64,000 nucleotides of DNA from Reticulitermes speratus (taxonomy: Eukaryota; Arthropoda; Insecta; Blattodea; Rhinotermitidae): the NCBI GenBank assembly GCA_021186555.1, contig JAJKFL010000039.1:23574733-23638732 (forward strand). Direction: 5' to 3'. The position numbers and the translations under genes are program-made. Under the pieces are notes generated by a model. That model made no database searches and had not been told where the DNA came from. It saw only the letters and a list, made by a program, of their open reading frames with translations. Shown piece after piece: positions 11,757-23,500 of the stretch; positions within the stretch are counted from its first letter, which is position 1, and each line of letters begins with the position of its first letter.

Positions 11757-12619
11757 TTGTGCCAAAAGGAAGCTGAAATAAAAATTTGAAATAGTTCATC
11801 ATTACGGTGCTCGCACGTCAGCTGTGAGTTCCTTCGCCCTTTACAGACAAAGACAGATCAGGAAGCTCAGTTCAACAGCTATTTAAAATTTTCTAAAGGA
11901 CATGAGAATTTATCCTTAGTGCAAGTTCGTTACCACTCTTTGTATGACGGGCTCCTTGTAATGACGATACATAAAAGAACAGCTAGATAGTAACTTGGAA
12001 ATTGAACTATGTCAGGGTTCAACAGAAGCGGTTATTTGCATGAACAGATAACGATGGAAAATAACCACTCAAACACTGAGGAAGTCAAATAAGATGGTCT
12101 GATCTATTCGCGCGATAACAAACGTTTTGATCACTAACTCTCAAAACAATATGCCACTTCTTTCCCTGTTCTGACCCCTGCATTCGTTACAACAGTTTCT
12201 GTTGGAAGCGTTTCAAGGCGACTCAGATTGCTTCATTTGTACAACCTGATTTATAACACACATTTTGGCAGCTTTTGCTGACAATCAGATTGATCTTAAA
12301 TCTACTTGAATTTAAACAAAGGGATGTCGTGAGTGAGTGGCCAGTTCCCTTCTTTCGTATTCGGGAAGTAGCGGATTCAGATTTCGACCTGGCCACCGGT
12401 TATCCTGTGATTTTCGCGGCTTTTCTCAGCTACTTCAAATTCGGTTATACTATATTGAATTAGACAACAACCGCTTTCCTTCATATCCTTTCCGATTCAT
12501 AGTCACTCCAACATTTGACGTTAAAAAGGTTGGGATTCGGACAGTGTCGTTAAACGAACCGTACGAACTACACACTAAATTAAACAGGTAAAAGATTACC
12601 TAATCGTACGTAATTTTTG

Positions 12620-12840
12620 AGTTACAAGCCGGCTGAGATCTGCGCTTTTCTGGGCTATTAAGCAGCGTTCAGTGGTAGTTCTATACCGACGTTTCGGGAC
12701 AACCTATCGGTCCTATCCTATCTTCAAGGGCCAAGAAGATAGGACCGATACTTTGTCCTGAAACGTCGGTCGTCAAACCTGCGTAATAATCCAGAAAAGG
12801 CCAGATCTCGTCTACATGGCGACAAGAGCCTGAAATCACG
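12620..12840. repeat. Foldback repeat
   Basis: Inverted arms at about 12686-12726 and 12733-12771: gaagataggaccgata and gaaacgtcggt appear in both orientations around a short loop. The flanks (ccagatctcgtctacatggc, agagcctgaaatc) recur at 31755-31800, showing a dispersed family. GAAACG and GAAGAT words resemble the hammerhead-like family, but no complete core is present. Confidence 0.6.
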
Positions 12841-14029
12841 TACAAGCAGGCTACTCGTATCCTTTTCATTTTGTTTATGTCGAAGGCGACTCGACATACT
12901 CAAACCTAAGCGTACATTTTCCACTTACGGAAAGTAGTGGGAGTAACTATAATTTATATGGGAACGTGTAAGAAATTGAAGTTTTCTTGTGTACTTTGTC
13001 TGCATTGTCTAATGTGTTTATTTATGACCCAAATTAAGAGTAATTACAGTTGATTTTATTAGGCCCAGAAGGCATTTAAGGTTCGGAACAATAAAGAGGA
13101 AAAAATATCAGCAATTTGAAACATGAGCCCATGTTTAAGTTATTGCAGCTGATGGTCAGACATTCCGTCTTGACATCGAAATTTTTTTTTCAGACTCATG
13201 ACCACGTATTCAGTAGAAAGTCTCACCACTGCAGTCAAAGTCATTGCACGGCGTCCTCTCTGACGAGAGGGCAGGTCTGCCTTTCGTCCGGTCTCCTGGG
13301 CTTATTTACAGTTTCTGGACATCACACGTTACATTTGGGTCTATACAGTATACCATAAAAGGCCCCTTCCAGTCCAGGCTTTGTGAAGTAGATTATGCCT
13401 TATCTTGCTCAGCCTGTTGCGTGACGTTAAGTCCGCCAGCTGAACGGTCATAAGCTTCAGCACCGCCAAGTGTGTCTCGTAATTTTTTTCATCATTTTAT
13501 ATGACGTTTACTGATAATTTTGTTATATAAGACATATGATACTTTGAAGGTCACGTGCAAATCGCGAACCGGAGTGAGCCTTGCAAAATTGTACATAAAC
13601 CCTTGTTTGGCGGGTGGTGCAACATAAATAGGTGGGTGTCTGCCGCAAATCCCAGGCGGAGCAGGCATGTCAGTTTGGACATAATGAGAAATGTATCTAA
13701 ATCTTGCTTTAAAGGTTATAGCCATAAAAATGTCTAAAGGGCTTTAAAATAAGATTAACGTTAACTAAAATGTGCCATATTAATCGACTCAAAGACGAAT
13801 TGTTTATACATTTAATAATTGGAAGCGGATGGAGGAACGACTTCCAATATGGAGGGTAGCTGCGAATAAATTGAATAAAGTCGCGGACAGCCAACAAGGG
13901 GTGGTCCTCCAGCTTGGGGGTTGGGCGAGGTGCTAAGAACTCTTCGCCTTAAATCTTACAATGTTACGAACCATTCATAAATGCCTCGGATTTGGACAGA
14001 TCCTTTGGTACAACGTACGTAATAGAAAA

Positions 14030-14180
14030 GTGACATGATCTGGCTCAGGATAGGGACAGGTGGCCGGCGCTTGTGAGTGCGGTAATGAACCTTCGGCTTC
14101 CATGCAATGCGGAGAATTTTTGGACAAGTTGAGGACATGTTAGCTTCCCAAGTAGGACTCTGCTCCATGTAGTTAATATA
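14030..14180 (+). mobile_element. Non-LTR retrotransposon 3' end fragment
   Basis: ctggctcaggatagggacag and aaccttcggcttccatgcaa, then gactctgctccatgta, match the 3' coding end and UTR of the element at 49075-49575. Confidence 0.7.
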
Positions 14181-14223
14181 ATTGTAAAAGTACAGAGTGC
14201 CTTCAATCATTACTCAAAAACAG

Positions 14224-14265
14224 TCTCCCTGAGTACGGGCAACTGAGGCCGAAACATGTAGGAGA
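14224..14265 (+). ncRNA. Decayed hammerhead-like motif
   Basis: Helix I is intact (TCTCC 14224-14228 with GGAGA 14261-14265) and GAAACATGTA follows a GGCC. The catalytic core reads CTGAGTA instead of CTGANGA and helix II is poor, so activity is not expected. Confidence 0.4.
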
Positions 14266-14372
14266 TAAGCAACACTCGCAAATAGACCTATAGTTGTTAT
14301 ATATGTATTGTGTACTTCTTTGGCATATATTACCATTAATTTTAAGTAGACGGTAAAAATACATTACAAATG

Positions 14373-14635
14373 AAAAGGTAAACTTGTCCCCGTGCACTCC
14401 ATGAAGGCATATAGATAACCTCGGCACTAGGTTGAGGTGAGTAGTCAACTTCACGCCCCGGCCGCTTTACCCCCCGGGGAAGAACCCCCGGTACTCATTG
14501 AAAAGCAGGCTGGTTGGGCTCCACAGCCGGTCTGGATATTTTGGAAGAGAAACATCTCTTGCAACTTCCCGGATTCAATGGTCCAGCCCGTAGCCCAGTC
14601 CCCATTCCGACCACGCTATGCCAGCTACCATGCCT
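14373..14635 (-). mobile_element. tRNA-derived SINE, type A
   Basis: Starts with aaaggtaaacttgtcccc (reverse of the TTTACC tail) and ccatgaaggc, then ccccggccgctttacccccc and a decayed tRNA head near 14560-14630. Confidence 0.8.
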
Positions 14636-14769
14636 CACAAATTTTATTTAAACATTGTCCCTACCTCCAGCGAATATAATGCGTCTTCATTATAGGGACC
14701 AACCTGTTAATGCTGTTGAGGAAAATAATCGCTGTTTATTCCGAAATAAGAAACACATACATGCACTGG

Positions 14770-14880
14770 GGACATGCGTCAGCTAACTTGGGGTCCTGTA
14801 TGACGTATAGTCGTGTGCCCCCTGGTTCGAACGGGCACTCCGCCGCCCCCCGGAATAAAATTTGTCATCATCATAACCAG
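14770..14880 (+). mobile_element. Possible retroelement 3' end
   Basis: gtgccccctggttcgaacgg is followed by aataaaatttgtcatcatca, which looks like a retrotransposon or SINE 3' end with a short TCA-repeat tail. There is only one copy here, so the call is weak. Confidence 0.3.
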
Positions 14881-15651
14881 AATACTATTTCATGGTAATC
14901 GAGGGACACAAAATGTTCATCGTATGTTCGCTGTTCTTTTATGAAGCTAATGTACACTACTGTGCTGCTAACCATAAACACTGGCGCCCTGTGCGGTGAC
15001 CCCGTTCGCACACCCGCAAGTGCAGCAATAAATACACTGTGTGCGTAAAATGCACAGTACTTAACGTTAAAGTAGGTGGTACATATTTTTTAATAAAAAC
15101 GCGAACGTAAATTTACAGAAGGCTCCCCCCCCCCCCCCACAGATAAACTATTTTATTCACTTATATATTATGAAAGGTAACTTGCGAGAATATAACGAAC
15201 TGAACACTTACTGCAAACACTATGCAAAACATTAAAATTAAATACGGAAACACAATTATTACCTGGTCAAAATGTCTGAAGTTCAGGCAGTCGAAGAAGG
15301 CTATGTCAACGATCCGAATGACGCAGTTCGACTGACTTAAGGAGAAGTCAAACCAGCACCTCGAACATAGTAATTCTACCCTAACCAAGGTCATGGAACA
15401 TTTCCTTACCACTGAAGATGTCGTTAGTCTTCGAAAACTTCAGAATGCAATCTACATACAGCTGCTACGAACTAATGGTATCATTATATTGAATTACATG
15501 TAAATTCACAATAAATGGCAACTTTTAAGATATACCTTCATATTTCCAACTGCCTCCTTCGCGATTGTACATCAATAATTTGTTTTTTATGTCAAATTTG
15601 TATGTACACGTCTAGCGGTAGCAAACAGCACTGCTAGAGTCATATAGCCTA

Positions 15652-15976
15652 CACTCGTCCCTCGCTTTTCGCCGCTTCGTACTTCGCGGTTTCGCAAATT
15701 CGTGGGGTCGTCCCAAGAATAAAAATACATCAATCGGACCCTTCAAGAGTTAGTAGCATCAAACTTTTTCGACAACTGGAAAAGGTCCTCCAGCCATACT
15801 GCATGATATTCAAGGAGCTGAAGGAAAAAAACGAAGCAGCTCCCATCACAATGTTTCTGCAAATAAAAAAACTATAAATACTAAAACATTTTTAGGGGGG
15901 GGGGGGAGCAGTCAATTATTCGCGGATTTTCGCGAGGTCTTGGAACCTAACCCCCGCGAAAAGCGAGGGATGTGTG
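15652..15976. mobile_element. Non-autonomous pogo/Tigger-like DNA transposon
   Basis: The two 23-bp ends match in inverted orientation with two differences: tacactcgtccctcgctttt... at 15650-15672 and its complement at 15956-15978. TA dinucleotides flank both sides. The CCTCGCTTTTCGC / TTCGCGG terminal style is typical of pogo/Tigger elements. The interior (325 bp) has no ORF and includes a poly-G run near 15895. Confidence 0.75.
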
Positions 15977-16768
15977 TAGTTTTGTTGACGAAGTTTACCA
16001 ACACTGTATGCGCGTGCGCGTGTATATATATATATATATATATACATACATTCATGTATATACAAACGCGTTCTTTTTAGCCGGTGCACACCGGTATGCA
16101 TACTGGAAAAGAATTCCTGCGTATTGACTTATCAGTAGTTGAACTTCGGCAGGCACTTTTTTTACGAGTGCTGGCAAACATAATTTTGCTGCATATAGGC
16201 CTGTGTATGTCATACTTCATACAATTAAAATAATTTTTCTTGTCTTTAATAAAATATGTATAATATATTTCAGTGTAACCAAACTTAATGAGATCTATCC
16301 TGTGCTTTACACCTACCATGTATGTTTGTAGAATAATCTGATGGAATGTTCGACTTAGGCACAATGCACAGGTACGAATGCAAATAAAATTCACCTATGA
16401 AACACACAATACAGGGCAGCACAAAAGTCACTTCACACTAGAGGCAACGTGTTAAACATCACACATTGTGACTTCTGCACCACACTGTATATCTCCCCAA
16501 TATTCAATTTCAAAATTTCATTGAAATCGATTGAGTAGTTATGAAGACAAACATGTATATTAGCATGTACAACCTTTTCACTATGCCTTTGCAGTTGTGA
16601 AAACATAAACAGAAAATATTGTGACCAAGGTCGTGTTTGCAAGGTCACACCCCAGACCAAATGATGTGTAGCAAATGACAGAGCACAATTCTGGCTGTTG
16701 CATTCTCACTCACATCTCGTGCTAGAATTTTACACCTGCTGCTACTGCCCTCAATCTTCAGCGATGAA

Positions 16769-17283
16769 ACAGGTATTCTGACGACGTCTTTCATACACAA
16801 ACAGGTAGTCTGATGACGTTTCTCATACACAAACAGGTAGTCTGATGACGTTTTTCATACACAAACAGGTACTCTGATGACGTTTTTCATACACAAACAG
16901 GTAGTCTGATGACTTTTTCATACACAAACAGGTAGTCTGACGACATCTTTCATACACAAACAGGTATTCTGACGACATCTTTCATACACAAACAGGTAGT
17001 CTGATGACGTTTTTCATACACAAAAAGGTATTCTGATGACGATTTTCATACACAAACAGGTAGTCTAACGACGTCTTTCATACACAAACAGGTAGTCTGA
17101 TGACGTCTTTCATACACAAACAGGTAGTCTGACGACGTCTTTCATACACAAACAGGTAGTCTGATGACGTCTTTCATACACAAACAGGTAGTCTGACAAT
17201 GTCTTTCATACACAAACAGGTAGTCTGATGACGTCTTTCATACACAAACAGGTAGTCTGATGATGTCTTTCATACACAAACAA
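16769..17283. repeat. 32-bp minisatellite, about 16 copies
   Basis: The unit reads cacaaacaggtagtctgatg followed by acgtctttcata. Sixteen aggta starts occur at 32-bp steps (one unit 31 bp). Variants alternate gatgacg, gacgacg and gacaatg. The array ends 180 bp beyond the METTL25 stop codon, so it may lie in that gene's 3' UTR. The period is not a multiple of 3 and it has no coding sense. Confidence 0.95.
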
Positions 17284-17462
17284 CAAATGGCCCACCCCCT
17301 ACTTACTGCATATGGTAAAGTCCATAATTAATTACATATGGTAAATATAATACAACGTTCCACTCTGTTAAGAATGGTAAGATCAAACATATATTTCAGG
17401 TTTATAACTGAAGAAAACAATGTAATTAGATGTGACCAAAACACACTACCCACATACAACTT

Positions 17463-17567
17463 TCAATCTGTTCTTTTTACAGGAGGATTCTTCAGTGAAA
17501 CTATACAGTAGCACCGAGGAGAGATAACTGGATCAAATAACTGTACCAGATAGGAGTCTTGAATGCC
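17463..17567 (-). CDS. METTL25: METTL25 coding exon 5 and stop
   Basis: 105 nt including TGA at 17465-17463; acceptor GTTTTTCAG. It encodes GIQDSYLVQLFDPVISPRCY and a short basic tail. I found it by searching the reverse strand for the conserved FDP..SPR ending, because it is too short to stand out as an ORF. Confidence 0.93.
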   Translation of the reverse strand, partial: GIQDSYLVQLFDPVISPRCYCIVSLKNPPVKRTD

Positions 17568-20500
17568 CTGAAAAACATGTTAACAAAGAAAGTCTCTAAA
17601 ATAAACTTATTTCATGTTGACATTATACAATATTCACCCAAATATAATGCAACAATTTTTTCTTAACTCAGCAGCTGAAATAGGCAGAGTCGCCTTAAAG
17701 TCAGGCATAAAATTAAACACATTCTGTTTATGTATTTTCCTGAAGACTGAAAATTGTGAAGAGGTATCATCTTATATGCACGACCATTTCACATTTGGGT
17801 AAATAATCATACAGTATGTGGGAAGATAAAATACAAGAACCCCAACTTAAGTAATGGTTCAGATCCCAAAGAGTGAAAGCATACCTTAAAACTGCATAAT
17901 TCAAAATGTCCTGATAGCCATAATGTTACAAATGCAAGTTGCTTATCGGAAAATTCACGCTTCTGTGTGAAATTAGCTTATCTCTATTTATTTTTATTTG
18001 TTAAAATTTTAAATACAAAAATAATGCAGTTCCATTTATTTTGTTATAACACAAATTATTTTAATAAAAAATGCTAACATTAAAAGACAAGTGAAGCAAT
18101 GTAATTAAGTTAACTTTACTACCATATATTGCCTACTTGCAAATAACAATGTTTTGTTGCAGGCAAATAATTTCATTATTTTTAGTCTTCACTAAAAAAA
18201 TTACATTTAAAACTCGTACGACATCATGTTAAGGGAGAGTGTGCATAAGACAAAATTACACATGATGGGGTATACCTACATTTAAATGAGGCCTTATACG
18301 CATTATTAAACAGAGGTCTATACAGAACCCTTTTTTGTCTGACAACTATCATTCGTCAATTCCTGCTGCTACTCTTGCCACATATGTGGGCAGTCAGCTG
18401 AGGGAGCTACGTTACTATGATAAATGAGATGACAGGAAATAGCAACTGATAGTTGTCAGATATTACAGGAAGCAGTAGAAAGTGCTCACACATTCGGTTT
18501 CTGAATTACCTGCATTACATACAAAAACATCAGTCGCACTATGGCCCTGGGGTCGACTGAGCCTCTAACAGAAATGAGTACCAGCAACATTTCCTGGGGG
18601 GTAAAGACGGCCAGTGCATATGGCTGACAACCTTACCACCTTCATGTGCCAACTGTCTAAAAATCTGGAAGCCTCAACCTCCTGGAACCCTAAGGGCCTG
18701 TCAAGGCCTGTAATGGGATTGCCTTACCTTTTACATATAAAAACACCGAGGGTCAACACAAACCCTGAGTTTTGTTTCTAACCTTGTTTTCCAGTACACT
18801 ACAAAACCTCAATTTTTGGGTTCCATTTCACAAACGCATTACTCACACATTCCTCAATGATGTCACGAAAGTGGTACTGTCAAGACATCATGTTCCACAC
18901 TACTCAGCAGTAAGAATCTCCAAAAACATTTTGTGAGTAAAAACCGAAAATATTGCACAACCTGGAACTGCACTTGTATGGGTTTCTAATTTACAAAACA
19001 CATGTGTCATGCAAGAATTAGACATGATCAACCACACTCCCACATTTCTGGTTAAAGTAAGGGTTAAGTTGTCCGAGCCTTTAATCAAGCACCATGCCAT
19101 AAAGACATATTCAGGAGTCGTGGCATAGCTCCATGCAACCTTAACATTACCACTAGATGAAAGTTAACTGTCAGCTTCCTGTCACAGTCAATTTACCACC
19201 AGCACCCACTACATACATAACTGTGTAGGCCACAGGGCAAGTCTAGACACAGTGAGGCAGAGAAAAATCTCTAACCCTCTCAGGAATTTAACTCTAGAAT
19301 CCATCCCAAAGCCATTATTATATCGTTGAACAATAAAGTTCTGAGAGTGATTACATCACTCAAGTATGGTTTGGCACATAAGCCAATTGTAGCTTATTCT
19401 TTTAGTCATGTTATGACCACAAGGGATCAGTGAAAAGAAAGTGCTAGCTCAGTTAGTTCATCCACAGCACCTCCGTGCATAAATTTGGAAAACAACTGAA
19501 TAAAAATACAAAATGCTTAAACCTATTTATGTAAATGAAGGTCTATCCTGTATGCATGTCTTCAAATGGTTAAAAGATTCAGAGAGGGACATAAGGACCT
19601 TGAAAGGTATCCAGGCTACTGGCAGCCATAAAGTGCCCAAAACCAGAAACAGGTACGAAAGTTCATTAACTGGTACTCAGAGACCGTTAAACTGAAGCAG
19701 AATCAACTGCACATTATACCCAGCATACAACTGAGCATTTTGGAGCATCAAAACGTCCGTTGTCCCTGCTGGGAATTGAGTGCCAGATTATCTAGCCCAC
19801 AGCCTAGTCATTATAACAACTAAGCACATGGGCAAAGTAAATGCCAATTCATAACTTACCTGCTCATGCAAATAAAGAAGCCTATCCAACAGAATGACTG
19901 CTTCAATGACTGGAGCAAGAGCAAGCCTCAGAAGAAAGAATACATGCAACTGTTCCTGCTCAACAGAATGATTTTTGTAAAGTGACTCAATCTCATCTGT
20001 ACTAACCTGCAACAAGTACAAAGGAAGTTGAAGGGAATCTGTTTCCTACTAAGACTGCAGGTTTTCTGAAATAACACCAGCTTAAAACTGAACTTTACAT
20101 TAAATATTCATGGCAAATAATAATACAATTTTTTTCATTTAAAATGTTCATTTTGCCACCCTTTGAACTCTGCCACCCAGGGAAGCTACACTCCTGTCCA
20201 ATACACCATCTGCTATTTCAAAATCATGCCTTCATCTGGTATCATTCCCATTTCATACAGGTCAATGGATAAAAATTTTCCATTCACTTCTATCTGCCAC
20301 AATCTTTCCTTTCGATCTTCTGACAGCCATTTCCACATTTCTACATGACTTTACCTGACTGACCCATCTTGGTCTGGGTTGTCCCACAGGTCTCTTTCCT
20401 TTGAATGGTTAACCTTTCAAAGCCTAGTGGTTACTTTGCATACTACCAGCTTTAACATTAAAAAATTCTACATAAGGCTCACAGTGCATTTATGTGCTTT

Positions 20501-23500
20501 GCATGGATCTCCGGACAAATGGTAACTTTTGCCTTACACAGAATAAACAGATTGGTTTTGTATAACAGAGGTGGAGAGTGTTACTCGTGTACTGCGTGGT
20601 ACACACTGAGTCCTTAAACAAAACAGACATGTTTTGTCTTTAAAAGGTTAATCACATGTAGATGCTTCTCTTCCAAATACATTAAAAAATGTTAAATTCC
20701 AACTTCCCTTAATATTTCATTTCCACTTCTTCGATCTTGTACTTGACTTTCTTTGCAATGTTTTGGCATTAAATATGAAGTGGTAGTGTAAAACATGTTT
20801 TATAGCTTGTTCTGCATTCTTATGAGATCTCTCGTTTTCCATAACATTCCTTTCATAATCTGGGAGAATTTACAACTATTTTGTTTTATTCTGTTGATCC
20901 CTCCATGAATTATCCCTTGTGAATTTCTGTGGCATCCCAAAATCCCTAATTGCTGTCTGTTGAAGAATCTGCTTTCCTGCAGTATCTTTGCAGCTGGGTT
21001 CCACAATCGACTGAGAGTGAAAAACACATCTCTGTAAAGTTACTGGGATGTAGCTAGATTTCAATGGCCTCTTTATTAGATGATCACTGTACCCTGTAAC
21101 ATCCTCAAAGTGTATATAATACCCTAACCTAATGCTGTTTCACCTACTACTGACGTGTCCAGCTGGAATAAGTGCAGTTTCCTCATATGTCACCCTGATG
21201 GTGCAGCCTGGCCAATACATACTTCACCACACTCACAGAGGATGCATTACATGCCTGGAACCTCAACAGATGGTTCAGTTCAGACTTTTAGAGAGTGGTT
21301 ATAAATGAGCTTTGCACTTCTTACAATTTACTTTAAAATATCACAGCAATATACATAAATAAATGTTTTAGAAAATGAAGGGCAAAACTGAACGTTATTG
21401 CCACCTGAAAGTTCTCATTTTGATAATTACTCATCATCCTCCACACACCAAAACAATACTGTCTCAATCCACATACTAAGCAACATCTAAATATCACTTG
21501 ACCAAAATCATCTCAAATTCTAACCCTTAGTTTGAGACTGAAGCATGGCAGACTATAGATAGACTCAATAAAATATTCCTGGACTAGCAACCCATCATGT
21601 GGTTGAATGGCGAAAAAACCAATGTTATCCCTGATTATGAGGACAGAGATGGTCCTTGAAATATTGGTTTACTCGCCATTCAATCACATGATGCAGTTGC
21701 TAGCCCAAGAATATTTCACTGAATTTAGTCACCGTGAAGGCTTTAAATTATATACAGATAGACTCCTCAATATAACCACCCCCTCCCTCCTCAAAATGTC
21801 ATATGAAGTTAAGTCTAGGGGCCTGGTGGGGAGGGGCAATCTTCATATCCATCTCTGCCAGTCCATGACCCAATTCCATTTCTTGTAAAATTTTAAACTT
21901 GTAACTCTTCACTTGCACACAGTTTCTTACACTCTCCCACTTTGTTGGTTGATTTGCTTTAGTGAAACCTCAGAACACACTAGCTTTGAGAGATATGAGG
22001 TTCTTACAGCAGTGATACTGAAGATTCAAGTCTTGTATCTTAAAGAGCTAGCTTTCTCCATGTGGATCACCATTTACATCTTGTAAAATGCTCACACACC
22101 GAATATGCACACACTATGAATGTTGTGATTTATGCCCTGACACTCTTAGAGCATCAGTGATTTTCTAAATAATTTTCTGAGAGTAAAAAATTTAATTTAG
22201 TTACTCTGCATATCGTATATTAAAAGCTATCAAACTTACTTCAATATTGAGACGTAGTTTCTGCACAGCTTTTTGTACATAGTCAACAAAGTGCTGGTAT
22301 TTAAGTCGACCAACTTGACCCCAAGGAATATCATTATCAAACTTTTTAAGCAGCAGAACCTGCAGTAAGGCTCGGCAGAACAATGGTTCACTTGACAGCT
22401 ATCAAAAAAAAAGGTAATACAACACAGCTTTGTATTTCCTCCACATCAAAAATACCTGAGTCTTAGCAATGTAAATTTAGGTCACAACCTTCATATACAA
22501 TAAACATACACAACATAAAACAACCAAATGATTTTTTGAGTCCCTGACATTCAATATATGAACAATTGACCACATACATTGAGTAGCACATTAGTTAACG
22601 ATTTATTCTGGGTTATTTAAGAATACTGTATCAACTGTGCAGGTTATGATGCAATAAGTAGGATGCAATTGTATCATCAATGGCCTATCTAAGGAGAATT
22701 GAAAAAATGAACATGAACTACTTCATTAAGAATGCATGACTTTTACCTCCATATTCCCTACATACCTTCATAGCACCACACACACATACACACACACACA
22801 CAAAATGGCAATTTCACATTTATCTTTTCCTGTGTTTGTGCTACATGTGATGATAATGGCTTTGTATTTTCCCACCTTTTCATTGCATGCTGGAAGTCAA
22901 GTTGAACAACTTTTGTAATTACCTGATTGCATTCTCCTATTCTTTCCATTGCATGTGCAGCCAGCATTCTTGCATTGCGACCCAGGGAAAATTGTTGCAT
23001 ATGCAAAAACTGGCTCATTGGGAAACCACATTGTACTCCTGCAGGTAATGGAGGATCCACATCAGTCCAAAATGGATTGCGAACATATTCTTCTTCCACA
23101 AGGTGATAACAGCAACCAATATTGGTCATAGAACTGAACTCCTCCTTACTAGCAAATATCCTAAAACATGCTGGAGCAAGATCTCCACACGTATGAAGTC
23201 CAGTAAGAGCCAGATGTCCATACTCTTCGCAATCAAAGTGTTCCTTAACTAAACTCAACAGGTTTGTCTGTTGTGTTACAAAAATTGTCACCTGCTTATA
23301 CAAGGCACTGCTTTGAGACTGAGGTTTGGAAGTGGCAGTACCTTCATCTCCATTACAATCACTGCCCTTTGAGCTCATCATATTATTTAGAGACTTCCAA
23401 TGCTTTCCCCTCCGTGGTGAAACATTACCTTGTTTGAGTATGATGGCTCCTTGGCACAGTCCACTCCACCTTTTCTAAAAACCAGAGTATAAAGGCAACA

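Larger units (their letters stand above)
11757..17462. other. Intergenic: Oat 5' flank to METTL25 3' flank
   Basis: Should contain the Oat leader exon and promoter, neither of which I could place. Recognised content: foldback at 12620-12840, non-LTR fragment at 14030-14180, SINE at 14373-14635, hammerhead relic at 14224-14265, pogo-like element at 15652-15976, TA/CG repeat near 16010-16042 and the 32-bp minisatellite at 16769-17283. ORFs here lack recognisable domains. Confidence 0.6.
20007..22239. other. METTL25 intron 3
   Basis: Contains a piggyBac-like MITE (20409-20651) and a foldback (21571-21715). No exon recognised. Confidence 0.6.

Noticed and set aside
15161-15412. Minus-strand ORF with a possible GTAATA donor as a first exon
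   Set aside because: No recognisable domain, no matching downstream exon and no support from the neighbouring genes.
16645-16830. Minus-strand ORF as the METTL25 last exon
   Set aside because: The conserved FDPVISPRCY ending is at 17463-17567 with proper splice acceptor, phase and stop.
16769-17283. Repeated CTGATGA words as a hammerhead array
   Set aside because: No GAAA partner or helix II in the 32-bp unit; the word is coincidental.
16769-17283. CRISPR-like array
   Set aside because: Units are contiguous with no unique spacers, and the sequence is animal nuclear DNA.
22768-22922. C-terminal extension of the METTL25 exon 2 frame through the CA repeat
   Set aside because: A GTAATT donor at 22922 follows the last conserved residue, and the extension is low-complexity intron.
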